Source: a virus
IMG/VR virus record: IMGVR_UViG_3300037247_001285
Span: 1 to 26,094 of that record
DNA: 26,094 bases
Direction: 5' to 3' (one strand)
Positions 1-5,675 of the stretch are shown in pieces. Each line of letters begins with the position of its first letter. Within the stretch, counting starts at the first letter, position 1. Position numbers and translations under genes: made by a program. The notes beneath the pieces are model-generated. The model saw only the letters and a list, made by a program, of their open reading frames with translations. It made no database searches and had not been told where the DNA came from.

Positions 1-364
1 CGTTATAACGCAACGCGTATTCACGGGCCTGTTTCATTCGCTCCAGGTCTTCTGCAGAATGCACAATATCACCAAAACCCTTCAGAAAACGTAGGCCACA
101 ATGTTCACGGTAAGCCTGAACCTGTTCTGGTTTTACGCCGGGAACATGGGTCACACGTAATGCAAATGCCAGCAGACGGTAATCTTTATTCTTCAGAGCG
201 AAGGCTGCATCGTCTTCGGCGACGGCTGCATCATGCCATTTGGCTGGTCTGTAGGGTCCTTGTTGAGCATCCTGATCTATTTTCTGGCCCATTGCATGGC
301 TGTTGGCGATGGACATGCTCATCATAAGCACGCAGCCAATAAGCCATTTAAGAAATCGCCCCAT
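1..364 (-). CDS. Host exported protein, partial (C-terminus off left edge)
   Basis: An open frame on the minus strand begins at an ATG at 364 and runs off the left end, giving about 121 codons. The N-terminus (MGRFLKWLIGCVLMMSMSIA then NSHAMG) looks like a Sec signal peptide: basic residues, a hydrophobic core and a likely cleavage after SHA. The visible mature part is hydrophilic with several Tyr and Arg residues, and I do not recognise a domain. In-frame ATGs at 397 and 409 are possible starts, but 364 puts the signal sequence at the N-terminus. The gene lies outside the tRNA fragment at 415-440, so I place it in the host chromosome flanking the prophage. The assignment as a secreted or periplasmic protein comes from the signal peptide alone. 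Confidence 0.6.
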   Translation of the reverse strand, partial: MGRFLKWLIGCVLMMSMSIANSHAMGQKIDQDAQQGPYRPAKWHDAAVAEDDAAFALKNKDYRLLAFALRVTHVPGVKPEQVQAYREHCGLRFLKGFGDIVHSAEDLERMKQAREYALRYN

Positions 365-414
365 TGTGTAGGGAATCAGGGAATTATCGGGTGTCATGTG
401 CGAATCCATTGAAA

Positions 415-440
415 TGGTGCCGAGAAGAGGACTTGAACCT
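415..440 (-). other. Prophage attachment end: 3' fragment of a tRNA gene (tRNA-Leu-like)
   Basis: Read on the minus strand, 440 to 415 gives a T-loop (TTCAAGT), the 3' half of the T-stem and an acceptor strand ending CTCGGCACCA. This is the last 26 nt of a tRNA. The bases 5' of it (441 onwards) do not form the rest of a tRNA. The acceptor and T-arm resemble gammaproteobacterial tRNA-Leu, though the isotype cannot be fixed from a 3' fragment. Tyrosine-recombinase prophages commonly use such sites, and the phage integrase gene lies just inside. The intact tRNA and second core copy should lie at the unseen right end. Confidence 0.7.
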
Positions 441-500
441 TTTTTAATTCTGGTTTAAGCATTTGTTAATGTTCATTATTCCCTTCACCGGTTTTTTCCA

Positions 501-519
501 CGTGCAGTGAGCGTGCAGT
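501..519. repeat. Tandem CGTGCAGT repeat, candidate integrase/excisionase arm site
   Basis: The octamer CGTGCAGT occurs at 501-508 and again at 512-519, an 11-bp (about one helical turn) period, in the gene-free stretch between the tRNA fragment and the first phage gene. Same-face direct repeats beside an att core are typical of arm-type integrase or Xis/RDF binding sites. No other role is evident for 441-539. Binding is inferred. Confidence 0.4.
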
Positions 520-539
520 TTTTTATTAACTTGCTAGGT

Positions 540-767
540 TTATACCACACGACATGCTCTAATCCAGTAAGTAGCCCCGCTATGTGGTCCACGCACAAGC
601 AGGTTGTCGTCGCGCGGAGAATGTCCTGCTATCTCAGCATCAATTAGTTTATTGCCATGTGTGTACGTCACTATATCGCCAACCGGGTATGTATTAACTA
701 CTAACTTATTCAGTTGTTTTGTCTCTTCATCAATACGGTTATAGGCGGCTTGAATTTCTGGTGTCAT
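540..767 (-). CDS. Hypothetical protein, 75 aa
   Basis: A short, hydrophilic protein with no recognised domain. The N-terminal half (about 1-25) could form a helix. The rest is rich in Gly, His and Thr with a YTHGNKLIDAEI stretch that could be a small beta barrel. The ATG at 767 has a strong Shine-Dalgarno site, AAAGGAG, ending 5 nt upstream, which supports a real gene. It is the last gene of the leftward operon before the attachment end. Genes in this place are often accessory or excision-related, but nothing in the sequence assigns a function. Confidence 0.55.
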   Translation of the reverse strand: MTPEIQAAYNRIDEETKQLNKLVVNTYPVGDIVTYTHGNKLIDAEIAGHSPRDDNLLVRGPHSGATYWIRACRVV

Positions 768-792
768 AGTTATCTCCTTTGCTTACAAGTCA

Positions 793-1146
793 TCATTTGA
801 CGGGGAAGAGTTCGGTTGTTTTACCTTTCATCTGTTTTTCATCTTTCACATGTTGGGCCTTCAAATCATCAAAAGACTTATAGTGAACACCATCTCCATA
901 ATCTACAGATCCATCCGGGTTTATTACACCGAGAATGTCTTCAGTAGTTAAATTGGAAAAGGTAACTGGCGTAGTGAAGATGCTTTCTGGCCAAATATCA
1001 CCCTCATCATCCTGTCTTATTCCTATGGCCCAAGCGATAATCTGCTGGCCAATAAATAATTCTTTGTCGTCCCCGCATTCGATGGCTCTTGTCCCTGGTG
1101 TAGCAGGTACGATTTTTGTTGTAACGGGGATGGCGTAGTTAGTCAT
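793..1146 (-). CDS. Hypothetical protein, 117 aa
   Basis: An acidic protein of 117 residues without signal peptide or membrane segment and no family I recognise. The middle (about 30-55) has a QQIIAWAIGIRQDDEGDIWPES stretch that looks like a beta hairpin. The C-terminus is lysine-rich. It follows the AP2-domain gene in the leftward operon with a 20-bp gap. The start at 1146 has AGGT 11 nt upstream, a weak ribosome site. It could be a regulatory or accessory protein of the early arm, but function is unknown. Confidence 0.55.
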   Translation of the reverse strand: MTNYAIPVTTKIVPATPGTRAIECGDDKELFIGQQIIAWAIGIRQDDEGDIWPESIFTTPVTFSNLTTEDILGVINPDGSVDYGDGVHYKSFDDLKAQHVKDEKQMKGKTTELFPVK

Positions 1147-1166
1147 TGTTTTGTTACCTATAAGGT

Positions 1167-1493
1167 TTAGTCCTCAATCACGTTTAGCACTGCGTTTTCA
1201 CCAAATACGCTTTCTGCTGCGATGTTGTATGCGCCTGCCGCATCATTTTCATATTTGAAAAAACCAAGAGTTCTTTCATTTTTCTCGCCTAGTACTTTTA
1301 TTCGTGCTCTCCACATGCCTGTTTTTTTCATTAAACAAACACCTTTGTACCTGCTTGATTTATTTTTGCGTCCAGGGCTTACACGTTGATGGCTCATAAT
1401 AGCGTGATATTCTAATGATCGTGGTCCTGGTCTGAGTTGCTTAATCTTTTCCATTGCCTCAGTTGTTGGTGGTTTTATTTTCTTATCACACAT
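1167..1493 (-). CDS. AP2-domain DNA-binding protein, 108 aa
   Basis: Residues about 46-105 match the AP2/ERF DNA-binding fold: SRYKGV at the start, a basic W-R-A-R-I strand, LGFFKYENDAAGAYNIAA and a final LN turn. This fold is known from plant regulators, from HNH homing endonucleases and from phage proteins. No HNH nuclease motif (H-N-H) is present, so this is a stand-alone binding protein. I chose the ATG at 1493, not the longer frame to 1529, because it overlaps the integrase stop in an ATGTGTGA arrangement, implying translational coupling. Its place directly after int suggests a role in recombination directionality or as an accessory architectural factor; this is inference. Confidence 0.75.
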   Translation of the reverse strand: MCDKKIKPPTTEAMEKIKQLRPGPRSLEYHAIMSHQRVSPGRKNKSSRYKGVCLMKKTGMWRARIKVLGEKNERTLGFFKYENDAAGAYNIAAESVFGENAVLNVIED

Positions 1494-2688
1494 ACTCGTT
1501 TTTTTTCTCCACCAAATTAGCAAAATCACTCACATATTCCTGCTGTTCACCTTGTGCCTGGTCTATCCAGGTGCCGTAGACCCGGTAAACCATTTCTACG
1601 TTTTTATGGCCTAGCATTTTGGCAACGCGGTAGGGGTTCTCTCCGCCGGATAACAAGTTACTGGCAAAGCTGTGGCGGGTTTGTTTTTGTTCGCGGAAGC
1701 GGATGCCAGTTTTTTGGCAGAGATATTTGAGTACTGAGGCGGTTTCTTCGTAGTCGATGATCGCGGCCCTGGTGCGTGGGTTGGCAAATACATGTTCGCA
1801 CCAGGTGGCGGTGTTGGCTTTCTGCTCGGTTAAGGCCTGCAGTGCCATCGGTAGCAGTGGCAGCTGGCGGGTGCTGCTTTTGGTTTTGGTTTCTTTTTCT
1901 TTGCGCTCCACGGTGGCGGCATCGATGAGCGCAGTTTGTTTCTTCCAGTCTATCTTTGTCCATTTAAGGGCATAGCCTTCTGATGGGCGCACACCACTAA
2001 AGAATACAAACTGCCAGTAGGGTTTCCATTTGGGTTTGTGTTGCTGGCAGGCGGTGAGCAGCTGCTGGATTTCGTGTGCGCTGTAAGGATCAGGTTCTGG
2101 TTTGCTGACCTGGCTACGGGGGACCAGTAGCTTGACCTTGATCTTGTCCATCGGGTTGCGTTCGACAATGTTGTCATTCAATGCAATATCGAATACTGCA
2201 CGTAGTGGGGTGAGCTCGTTGCGGATGGTTTTCTGTGTCACCTTGCGGCTACGGATCATCTGTTTGATGGGTTCCGGGTTAGTGGCCAGATCGGTTGCAC
2301 GAAAGTCGCCCAGGTGAGGGATGAGTACGGCATCAGTTACTTTTTTATAGGCACGGTAGGTGCTGTGCGGGTGGCTGCGTTTGATATCTTTTAGCCAGTT
2401 GGTGAGCAGATCCCGTACGGAAAGGGTTGAAACAGCATGGCCGAATTTACGCGCGTTTTTGGATTCGGGGAAATAATCGGTATAGCGGAAACTGTCACGT
2501 GCTATGCGGCCATCAATTTCAGCCTTCAGGTTTTTTGCATAGCGATCATTGGCCCTGGTTATTTCGATATTGTTTAATGTCTCGCGGCAGGTGATGCCAC
2601 GGTAGGTGAGGCTGATAACGTAAGCCTTTTTACCGGATTTGTAGGTGCGCACGTTGACACCTTTATCGATTTTTCTATATTCACCCAT
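1486..2688 (-). CDS. int: Phage tyrosine-recombinase integrase
   Basis: A 400-residue site-specific recombinase that would integrate the phage at the tRNA 3' end. Residues about 1-65 form the arm-binding domain, about 90-185 the core-binding (SAM-like) domain and about 200-385 the catalytic domain. Catalytic residues seen are R234 (SGVRPSE), R338 (in KQTRHSF), H361 (LGHKN) and the nucleophile probably Y371. The box usually HxxR is KQTR here; variants at this His are common in this subfamily. The ATG at 2688 was chosen over 2844 because it overlaps the excisionase stop in ATGGGTGA and yields a normal N-terminus. It ends overlapping the AP2 gene. Confidence 0.9.
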   Translation of the reverse strand: MGEYRKIDKGVNVRTYKSGKKAYVISLTYRGITCRETLNNIEITRANDRYAKNLKAEIDGRIARDSFRYTDYFPESKNARKFGHAVSTLSVRDLLTNWLKDIKRSHPHSTYRAYKKVTDAVLIPHLGDFRATDLATNPEPIKQMIRSRKVTQKTIRNELTPLRAVFDIALNDNIVERNPMDKIKVKLLVPRSQVSKPEPDPYSAHEIQQLLTACQQHKPKWKPYWQFVFFSGVRPSEGYALKWTKIDWKKQTALIDAATVERKEKETKTKSSTRQLPLLPMALQALTEQKANTATWCEHVFANPRTRAAIIDYEETASVLKYLCQKTGIRFREQKQTRHSFASNLLSGGENPYRVAKMLGHKNVEMVYRVYGTWIDQAQGEQQEYVSDFANLVEKKNEYV

Positions 2689-2899
2689 GCGGTTGTTCTG
2701 GTGTGGCTGTTGCCAGCCATTGATTGATGTTCGCCAGATGATACCACCATTTGCGATCAGCGCCTTTACGGTAGTGGATGCCTTCAATCCACCATTTGTC
2801 ACGTTTATGGCGTGTTTGTGCTGGTGTTTCGCCTGTGATTTCACAGTATCTATTGATGCGCACCCAGTCGATCTTTGTTGTTGGTGTGATAGCGTCCAT
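2681..2899 (-). CDS. xis: Excisionase-like (Xis/RDF) protein
   Basis: A 72-residue protein with the sequence pattern of the Exc/MerR-like winged-helix excisionases: a V-R-I-N-R-Y-C-x-I-T-G-E-T-P start, then an arginine/lysine turn, W-x-x-G-x-H-Y and a terminal L-A-N-I-N-Q-W-L helix. Such proteins bend attP/attL/attR DNA and turn the integrase towards excision. The start at 2899 has AGGAAAT just upstream. It lies immediately before int and overlaps it by 8 bp, so the two are made together from the early leftward transcript. Family recognition is good; activity is inferred. Confidence 0.8.
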   Translation of the reverse strand: MDAITPTTKIDWVRINRYCEITGETPAQTRHKRDKWWIEGIHYRKGADRKWWYHLANINQWLATATPEQPHG

Positions 2900-2921
2900 A
2901 TTTCCTGTTTTTTGCTGTAAT

Positions 2922-2935
2922 CGCGATTAATCGCG
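2922..2935. repeat. Perfect 14-bp palindrome CGCGATTAATCGCG
   Basis: CGCGATTAATCGCG is a perfect palindrome spanning the stop codon of the zinc-finger gene, 23 bp before the xis start. It has no U-tract, so it is not a terminator. It could be a dimeric regulator site or an mRNA element between intI-znf and xis-int. Confidence 0.4.
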
Positions 2936-3163
2936 GGACAGGGCTATTTCCTGTCCGACTTGTACATCGGGTTGTTCGTGTAAATGGATGGTGACGGACC
3001 ATTTGCCGCCTTTGATCTGGCGCAGGCTTTTTATTTCACCTATGCCTGGTGTATGTGTCCGGCGATATTCGGCACGGCAGGCATTGCTGTGAAATTCATG
3101 GGTGGGCCGGGTTGGTTCGAAGCGAACTTTGCAGCGTTCCAGTTTGCATTTTATTTTGCTCAT
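2927..3163 (-). CDS. Small zinc-finger-like protein
   Basis: A 78-residue basic protein. Its N-terminal half has C6-x4-C11, then F-E-P-T and H-S-N-A-C-R-A-E-Y-R-R at about 25-35. This resembles short zinc-binding modules of the CxxC...FCSxxCR type found in many phage and plasmid proteins, here with a His-containing second half. Residues 40-78 look like a small beta domain. The start ATG overlaps the intI stop (ATGA), so translation is coupled to the integron integrase. Zinc binding is inferred from Cys/His spacing; a DNA-binding or recombination-accessory role is suggested only by position between intI and xis. Confidence 0.65.
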   Translation of the reverse strand: MSKIKCKLERCKVRFEPTRPTHEFHSNACRAEYRRTHTPGIGEIKSLRQIKGGKWSVTIHLHEQPDVQVGQEIALSRD

Positions 3164-4134
3164 GATGTGCTTTGTTGTAGTAAACCCAATGGACTGGTTA
3201 CGCCAGCTGCACCCTTTGTGCTGACATGGGTATATATCATGGTTGTGCTGATGTGCTTGTGCCCGAGTAGCTGCTGAATGGTTCGGATGTCGGTTCCAGT
3301 CTCTAAAAGGTGTGTTGCAAAGCTATGGCGTAAAGTATGTGCGCCTACCGGTTTATTGATTTTAGCGTTGCGTGTTGATTTTTTTATTGCTTTTGATACA
3401 GCTGAATCATGCACGTGGTGTCTACGCAAAGCACCTGTACGTGGATCGGGGCCAATTCTTGATGCTGGGAATATGAATTGCCAGCCGAATTCTTTTTCTG
3501 CTTTTGGGTATTTTCTTGCGAGCGCGTAGGGCATATAGGCATCACCAAAGCCTTCACTTAAATCACTGTTATGAGTGCGCCTTACTTTTTCTATGTGGTG
3601 CTGCAGTTCGTTGGCGATGGTGGGTGGTAGCATAACTGTGCGGTCCTTGTTCCCCTTGCCTTCACGTACGGTTATTATGAGTCGATCAAAATCTACGTCT
3701 TTCACGCGAACGGATAAGGCTTCATTGAGTCGCAATCCTGCACCATATAAAAGTGAAACGATCAGGTAATTCTGCCCTGTGATTTTTGGCAACAATGCAG
3801 CAACTTCCGTTTGTGATAGCACTACTGGTAATCGACGTGGTTTCTTTGCATAGGCAAAACCCGAAATATCACCAATATCAATCTTGAGAATGTGCTTGTA
3901 TAAAAAAACGATGGCGTTGAGCGCCTGACGCTGAGTTGCTGCTGAGACTTGTCGAACACGTGCCAGGTGTGTCAGATAGGCTTTGATTTTTTTACCGGGA
4001 TCATCATCAGGATGTTTATTACACCAGGAGGCAAACCGTTTTATCCAGTGCAAGTATGCTTTTTCAGTACGCAATGACATATGCCTGAATCGCATAGTAT
4101 TTCGTATTGCTTCATTAACTTCACAGAGTTTCAT
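3160..4134 (-). CDS. intI: Integron integrase (IntI family tyrosine recombinase)
   Basis: A full-length 324-residue IntI. The N-terminal domain (about 1-95) has the family's LRTEKAY-x-x-W start. The catalytic residues are intact: R135 (GLRLNE), K160/K163 (GKGNKDR), H266-x-x-R269 (HTLRHSFATHLL), H292 (GHKH) and Y301 (MIYTHV). The IntI-specific insertion that binds extrahelical bases of attC is present at about 191-240 (EGFGD, MPYALARKYP, WQFIFP, RRHH). This insertion separates IntI from XerC/D and phage integrases. The product should join cassette attC sites to attI. The gene sits in the phage early operon, overlaps the next gene by ATGA, and has an attI-like site directly upstream (4134-4177). 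No good ribosome site is seen. Confidence 0.93.
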   Translation of the reverse strand: MKLCEVNEAIRNTMRFRHMSLRTEKAYLHWIKRFASWCNKHPDDDPGKKIKAYLTHLARVRQVSAATQRQALNAIVFLYKHILKIDIGDISGFAYAKKPRRLPVVLSQTEVAALLPKITGQNYLIVSLLYGAGLRLNEALSVRVKDVDFDRLIITVREGKGNKDRTVMLPPTIANELQHHIEKVRRTHNSDLSEGFGDAYMPYALARKYPKAEKEFGWQFIFPASRIGPDPRTGALRRHHVHDSAVSKAIKKSTRNAKINKPVGAHTLRHSFATHLLETGTDIRTIQQLLGHKHISTTMIYTHVSTKGAAGVTSPLGLLQQSTS

Positions 4135-4177
4135 GATTGTGTATATTTGCCTGGATGCCTATCAATATCTGTTATGC
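4134..4177 (+). repeat. attI-like site, left copy (attI_L)
   Basis: The segment between the intI start and the first core site GTTATGC (4171-4177) recurs in inverted orientation at 13107-13150 with 2 mismatches in 44 bp. The similarity stops at the core, as expected when different cassettes are joined at G|TTATGC. Its place, against intI and at the head of a cassette series, is that of attI. Confidence 0.8.
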
Positions 4178-4186
4178 ACAGCATCT

Positions 4187-4486
4187 TTAAAATGGCTTTG
4201 CGCTTTTGTTTTCGTCAGCGTTGAGCACTTCCGACACATACGCATCAAATGCTATCTTTCTGCAGCGGTCATCGCCTTGCGCGAACATTAGCTCAACTTC
4301 TAAATTATTATTTTTTTCTATCAATTCATTAATCTGTCGATTCTGTTTTTTTATATAACCTCGGTACTGATCTATTGACTCCTGTGAATCATTAATAAAA
4401 GAGATCGCCTCTGGGCAAACATTTTTTAATTTTGACCACCATTTTGGCGTGTAATCCCAAATGCTCCCATTCTGCATTTTGTGCAT
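4187..4486 (-). CDS. Cassette L1: hypothetical coiled-coil protein, 99 aa
   Basis: A hydrophilic protein with an N-terminal W-D-Y-T-P-K-W-W motif and a probable coiled coil at about 35-70, rich in Gln, Asn, Glu and Lys. I do not recognise a family. The frame is open up to 4531, but the upstream part is the attC hairpin. The ATG at 4486-4484 lies inside the core GTTATGC, at the cassette boundary, and is my preferred start; the next ATG is at 4474. No Shine-Dalgarno site is visible for either. It is the cassette nearest attI_L and so the most recently inserted on the usual model. Its stop lies 10 nt from the attI core. Confidence 0.6.
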   Translation of the reverse strand: MHKMQNGSIWDYTPKWWSKLKNVCPEAISFINDSQESIDQYRGYIKKQNRQINELIEKNNNLEVELMFAQGDDRCRKIAFDAYVSEVLNADENKSAKPF

Positions 4487-4554
4487 AACAAGCCGGTCAA
4501 CTGGGATATTCATTTCGCTTCGCTCATTCACACCAGTTACCTCAGTCGTTATGT
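4483..4554 (+). repeat. attC-like site A
   Basis: R'' GCATAAC (4483-4489) and R' GTTATGT (4548-4554) flank L'' GGTCAACTGG and L' CCAGTTACC. L'' carries one extra C relative to L', the extrahelical base that gives attC its polarity, here plus. The loop contains CGCTTCGCTC, similar to sites D and alpha. Confidence 0.8.
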
Positions 4555-4683
4555 TTAAAAAAACAGCTGATCCATTATTAATTCAATAGCTCTGTCTTTA
4601 TCTGGTTCTGATTCCCACGGATGTACAGGCGCAGTACAATCAGTACCGCCACAATTCCAAAAACAATTTCTATGGTTACTCAT
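4555..4683 (-). CDS. Cassette L2: 42-aa Cys-rich micro-protein
   Basis: An ORF of 42 codons starting MSNHRNCFWN, with Cys at 7, 11 and 16 and His at 4 and 21, suggesting metal binding, followed by an acidic helix. It fills the whole cassette: the boundary core GTTATGT is followed at once by GGAGG, then the ATG at 4683, and the stop at 4555-4557 abuts the next core. This compact core-SD-ORF-core layout is good evidence for a real gene despite its length. It is too short for standard gene callers. No family is recognised and function is unknown. Confidence 0.6.
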   Translation of the reverse strand: MSNHRNCFWNCGGTDCTAPVHPWESEPDKDRAIELIMDQLFF

Positions 4684-4700
4684 TACTAATTACCTCCAAA

Positions 4701-4758
4701 ACATAACCAACCTTTCAAGCGGACTTAAAAAACAAGCCGCTTAACTCAAATGTTACCT
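4701..4758 (+). repeat. attC-like site B
   Basis: R'' ACATAAC (4701-4707), a 5-nt spacer, L'' TTTCAAGCGG, a 14-nt loop, L' CCGCTTAACTC, then R' GTTACCT (4752-4758). It has the short 59-base-element format of aadA-type cassettes, including the single extra C in L''. This is the clearest polarity signal of the left array (plus strand). The stop of the L3 ORF lies in L'. Confidence 0.85.
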
Positions 4759-5069
4759 GGTAGTGGTTGCCAGCCATCAAGCCAAGCATCAGGGAACCCG
4801 CCTTGCCCAACGGGCGCAGCAAACCCCCATTCTTGTATATCTCCACGGTTGCGTCCTACAAAATACAACCCATTCCATTTAGTCATAGAATAATGATCGC
4901 ATTTATCGTACTGGCTAAGATCATCTTTAAATTTAAGCAATACCGGCGTACCATCATGTGGCGCACTATCCATACATAACAAGCCATTAGAGCGGGACGC
5001 ACCCAAGTCCGTAGCACATGCGCTACCGTCATGGTGTTTGTGGCAAATTGGACATGCTTCATCTTTCAT
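4746..5069 (-). CDS. Cassette L3: DUF551-like protein
   Basis: The C-terminal part from about residue 33 has the pattern of DUF551-type domains common in phages: SAPHDGTPVLLKF near the start, a W-N-G-x-Y-F-V-G-R strand, WGFAAPVGQGGFPDAWLDGW and a terminal QPLP. Function of the family is unknown. The first 32 codons coincide with attC site C and include C-P-x-C-H-x-x-H. An alternative start, ATG at 4973, lies directly after the core at 4974-4980 and would give a 75-aa protein of just the domain. The long start has GAGGGG 8 nt upstream, so both are possible. Confidence 0.65.
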   Translation of the reverse strand: MKDEACPICHKHHDGSACATDLGASRSNGLLCMDSAPHDGTPVLLKFKDDLSQYDKCDHYSMTKWNGLYFVGRNRGDIQEWGFAAPVGQGGFPDAWLDGWQPLPGNI

Positions 5070-5098
5070 GCTGTGCGCCCCTCAATTAATCGTTACTA
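4974..5098 (+). repeat. attC-like site C (long type)
   Basis: R'' ACATAAC (4974-4980) with L'' GGGACGCAC, and L' GTGCGCCCCTC with R' GTTACTA (5092-5098), 125 bp overall. The R''-flank AAGCC matches site A, and the CCTCA-AATC flank of R' matches sites A and E. The L'' to L' pairing is shorter than in A, B and D, and polarity is not clear from it. Confidence 0.6.
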
Positions 5099-5388
5099 GC
5101 CATATTTTCAATTAGGCGTGTTTGTTCTGCTATGGCTTCAGCCCCAGCGATTCTCTTACCGCCCCAATATTGAATATAAGCCTGTCTGTCATTACCGTGA
5201 CCACAACAAGCGTTCATAATTTGACCAGGTAGTGTGCCGAGACAACCATCATGCCCTTCTTTAGTCGGTAGCTTTTTACATTTAGCACAAATCCCGAACT
5301 GCCCACTTCCAATCATGTCACTTGTGTAAGGTCGATTTACACATAACAACACGTTCAAATCTGACTCGCTACACTTCGTTTCGCTCAC
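5086..5388 (-). CDS. Cassette L4: conserved CCGHG-motif hypothetical protein
   Basis: Contains CAKCKKLPTKEGHDGCLGTL and, at about 60-65, MNACCGHG followed by AYIQYWGG. This set of Cys/His motifs marks a small family of phage and accessory proteins of unknown function. Zinc binding is likely (C-x-x-C plus CCGH). The frame is open to a GTG at 5388 inside attC site D. Since cassette sequence begins only at about 5346, the internal ATG at 5316 (76 aa, just before G-S-G-Q-F-G) may be the true start. No convincing Shine-Dalgarno sequence precedes either. Its stop lies 16 nt before the L3 long start. Confidence 0.65.
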   Translation of the reverse strand: MSETKCSESDLNVLLCVNRPYTSDMIGSGQFGICAKCKKLPTKEGHDGCLGTLPGQIMNACCGHGNDRQAYIQYWGGKRIAGAEAIAEQTRLIENMASND

Positions 5389-5409
5389 AATTTAACTCCT
5401 ACGTTACAT
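5341..5409 (+). repeat. attC-like site D
   Basis: R'' ACATAAC (5341-5347), spacer AACAC, L'' GTTCAAAT, loop with CTTCGTTTCGCTC, L' ATTTAACTC, R' GTTACAT (5403-5409). L'' has one extra C (plus polarity). The R''-spacer-L'' start is nearly the same as the minus-strand site alpha in the right array. Confidence 0.85.
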
Positions 5410-5652
5410 TGCCTTGTCTATAGCTTCATCAAGATCAACGCCATTCAGCACATGATTGTCTGGTGTAATACCCGCAAACACACCACCATTACTTATGGTT
5501 TCTAAATCACGCTCTCTTAACCATCTATAGCGTTTAGCATCGCGTTCAAGTTCGGCAATGTAACCAGCCGGTGAGCGATACGATTCTTTAAAATTACATC
5601 CACATAACCCGTTAGCTATTGGCATTTGGCATTTTTCACAAATTACAAACAC
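5404..5652 (-). CDS. Cassette L5: YRWLRE-family phage hypothetical protein
   Basis: An 82-residue protein. The N-terminus has C-E-K-C and C-G-C (residues 5-19), a likely small zinc ribbon. The middle ELERDAKRYRWLRERD and the end L-D-E-A-I-D-K-A-M match a common phage hypothetical family whose role is unknown. Translation would start at a GTG at 5652; the first 20-30 codons overlap attC site E, so the N-terminus is uncertain. The stop TAA lies inside the core GTTACAT (5403-5409), a compact cassette end. It is read leftward with the other cassettes from PL. Confidence 0.65.
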   Translation of the reverse strand: MFVICEKCQMPIANGLCGCNFKESYRSPAGYIAELERDAKRYRWLRERDLETISNGGVFAGITPDNHVLNGVDLDEAIDKAM

Positions 5653-5675
5653 GCTCGTTACCTCAATCGTTATAC
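5558..5675 (+). repeat. attC-like site E (left half uncertain)
   Basis: R' is GTTATAC (5669-5675), preceded by CGTTACCTCAATC, which matches site A's L' flank. For R'', ATGTAAC (5558-5564) is complementary to the cassette start and is followed by AGCCGGT as in site A. ACATAAC at 5602-5608 is the alternative. L''-L' pairing is weaker than elsewhere. Confidence 0.45.

Noticed and set aside
2645-3529. Several plus-strand frames opposite int, xis and intI
   Set aside because: They are antisense to clearly recognised genes, are Cys/Trp-rich or hydrophobic in an unlikely way, and lack ribosome sites.
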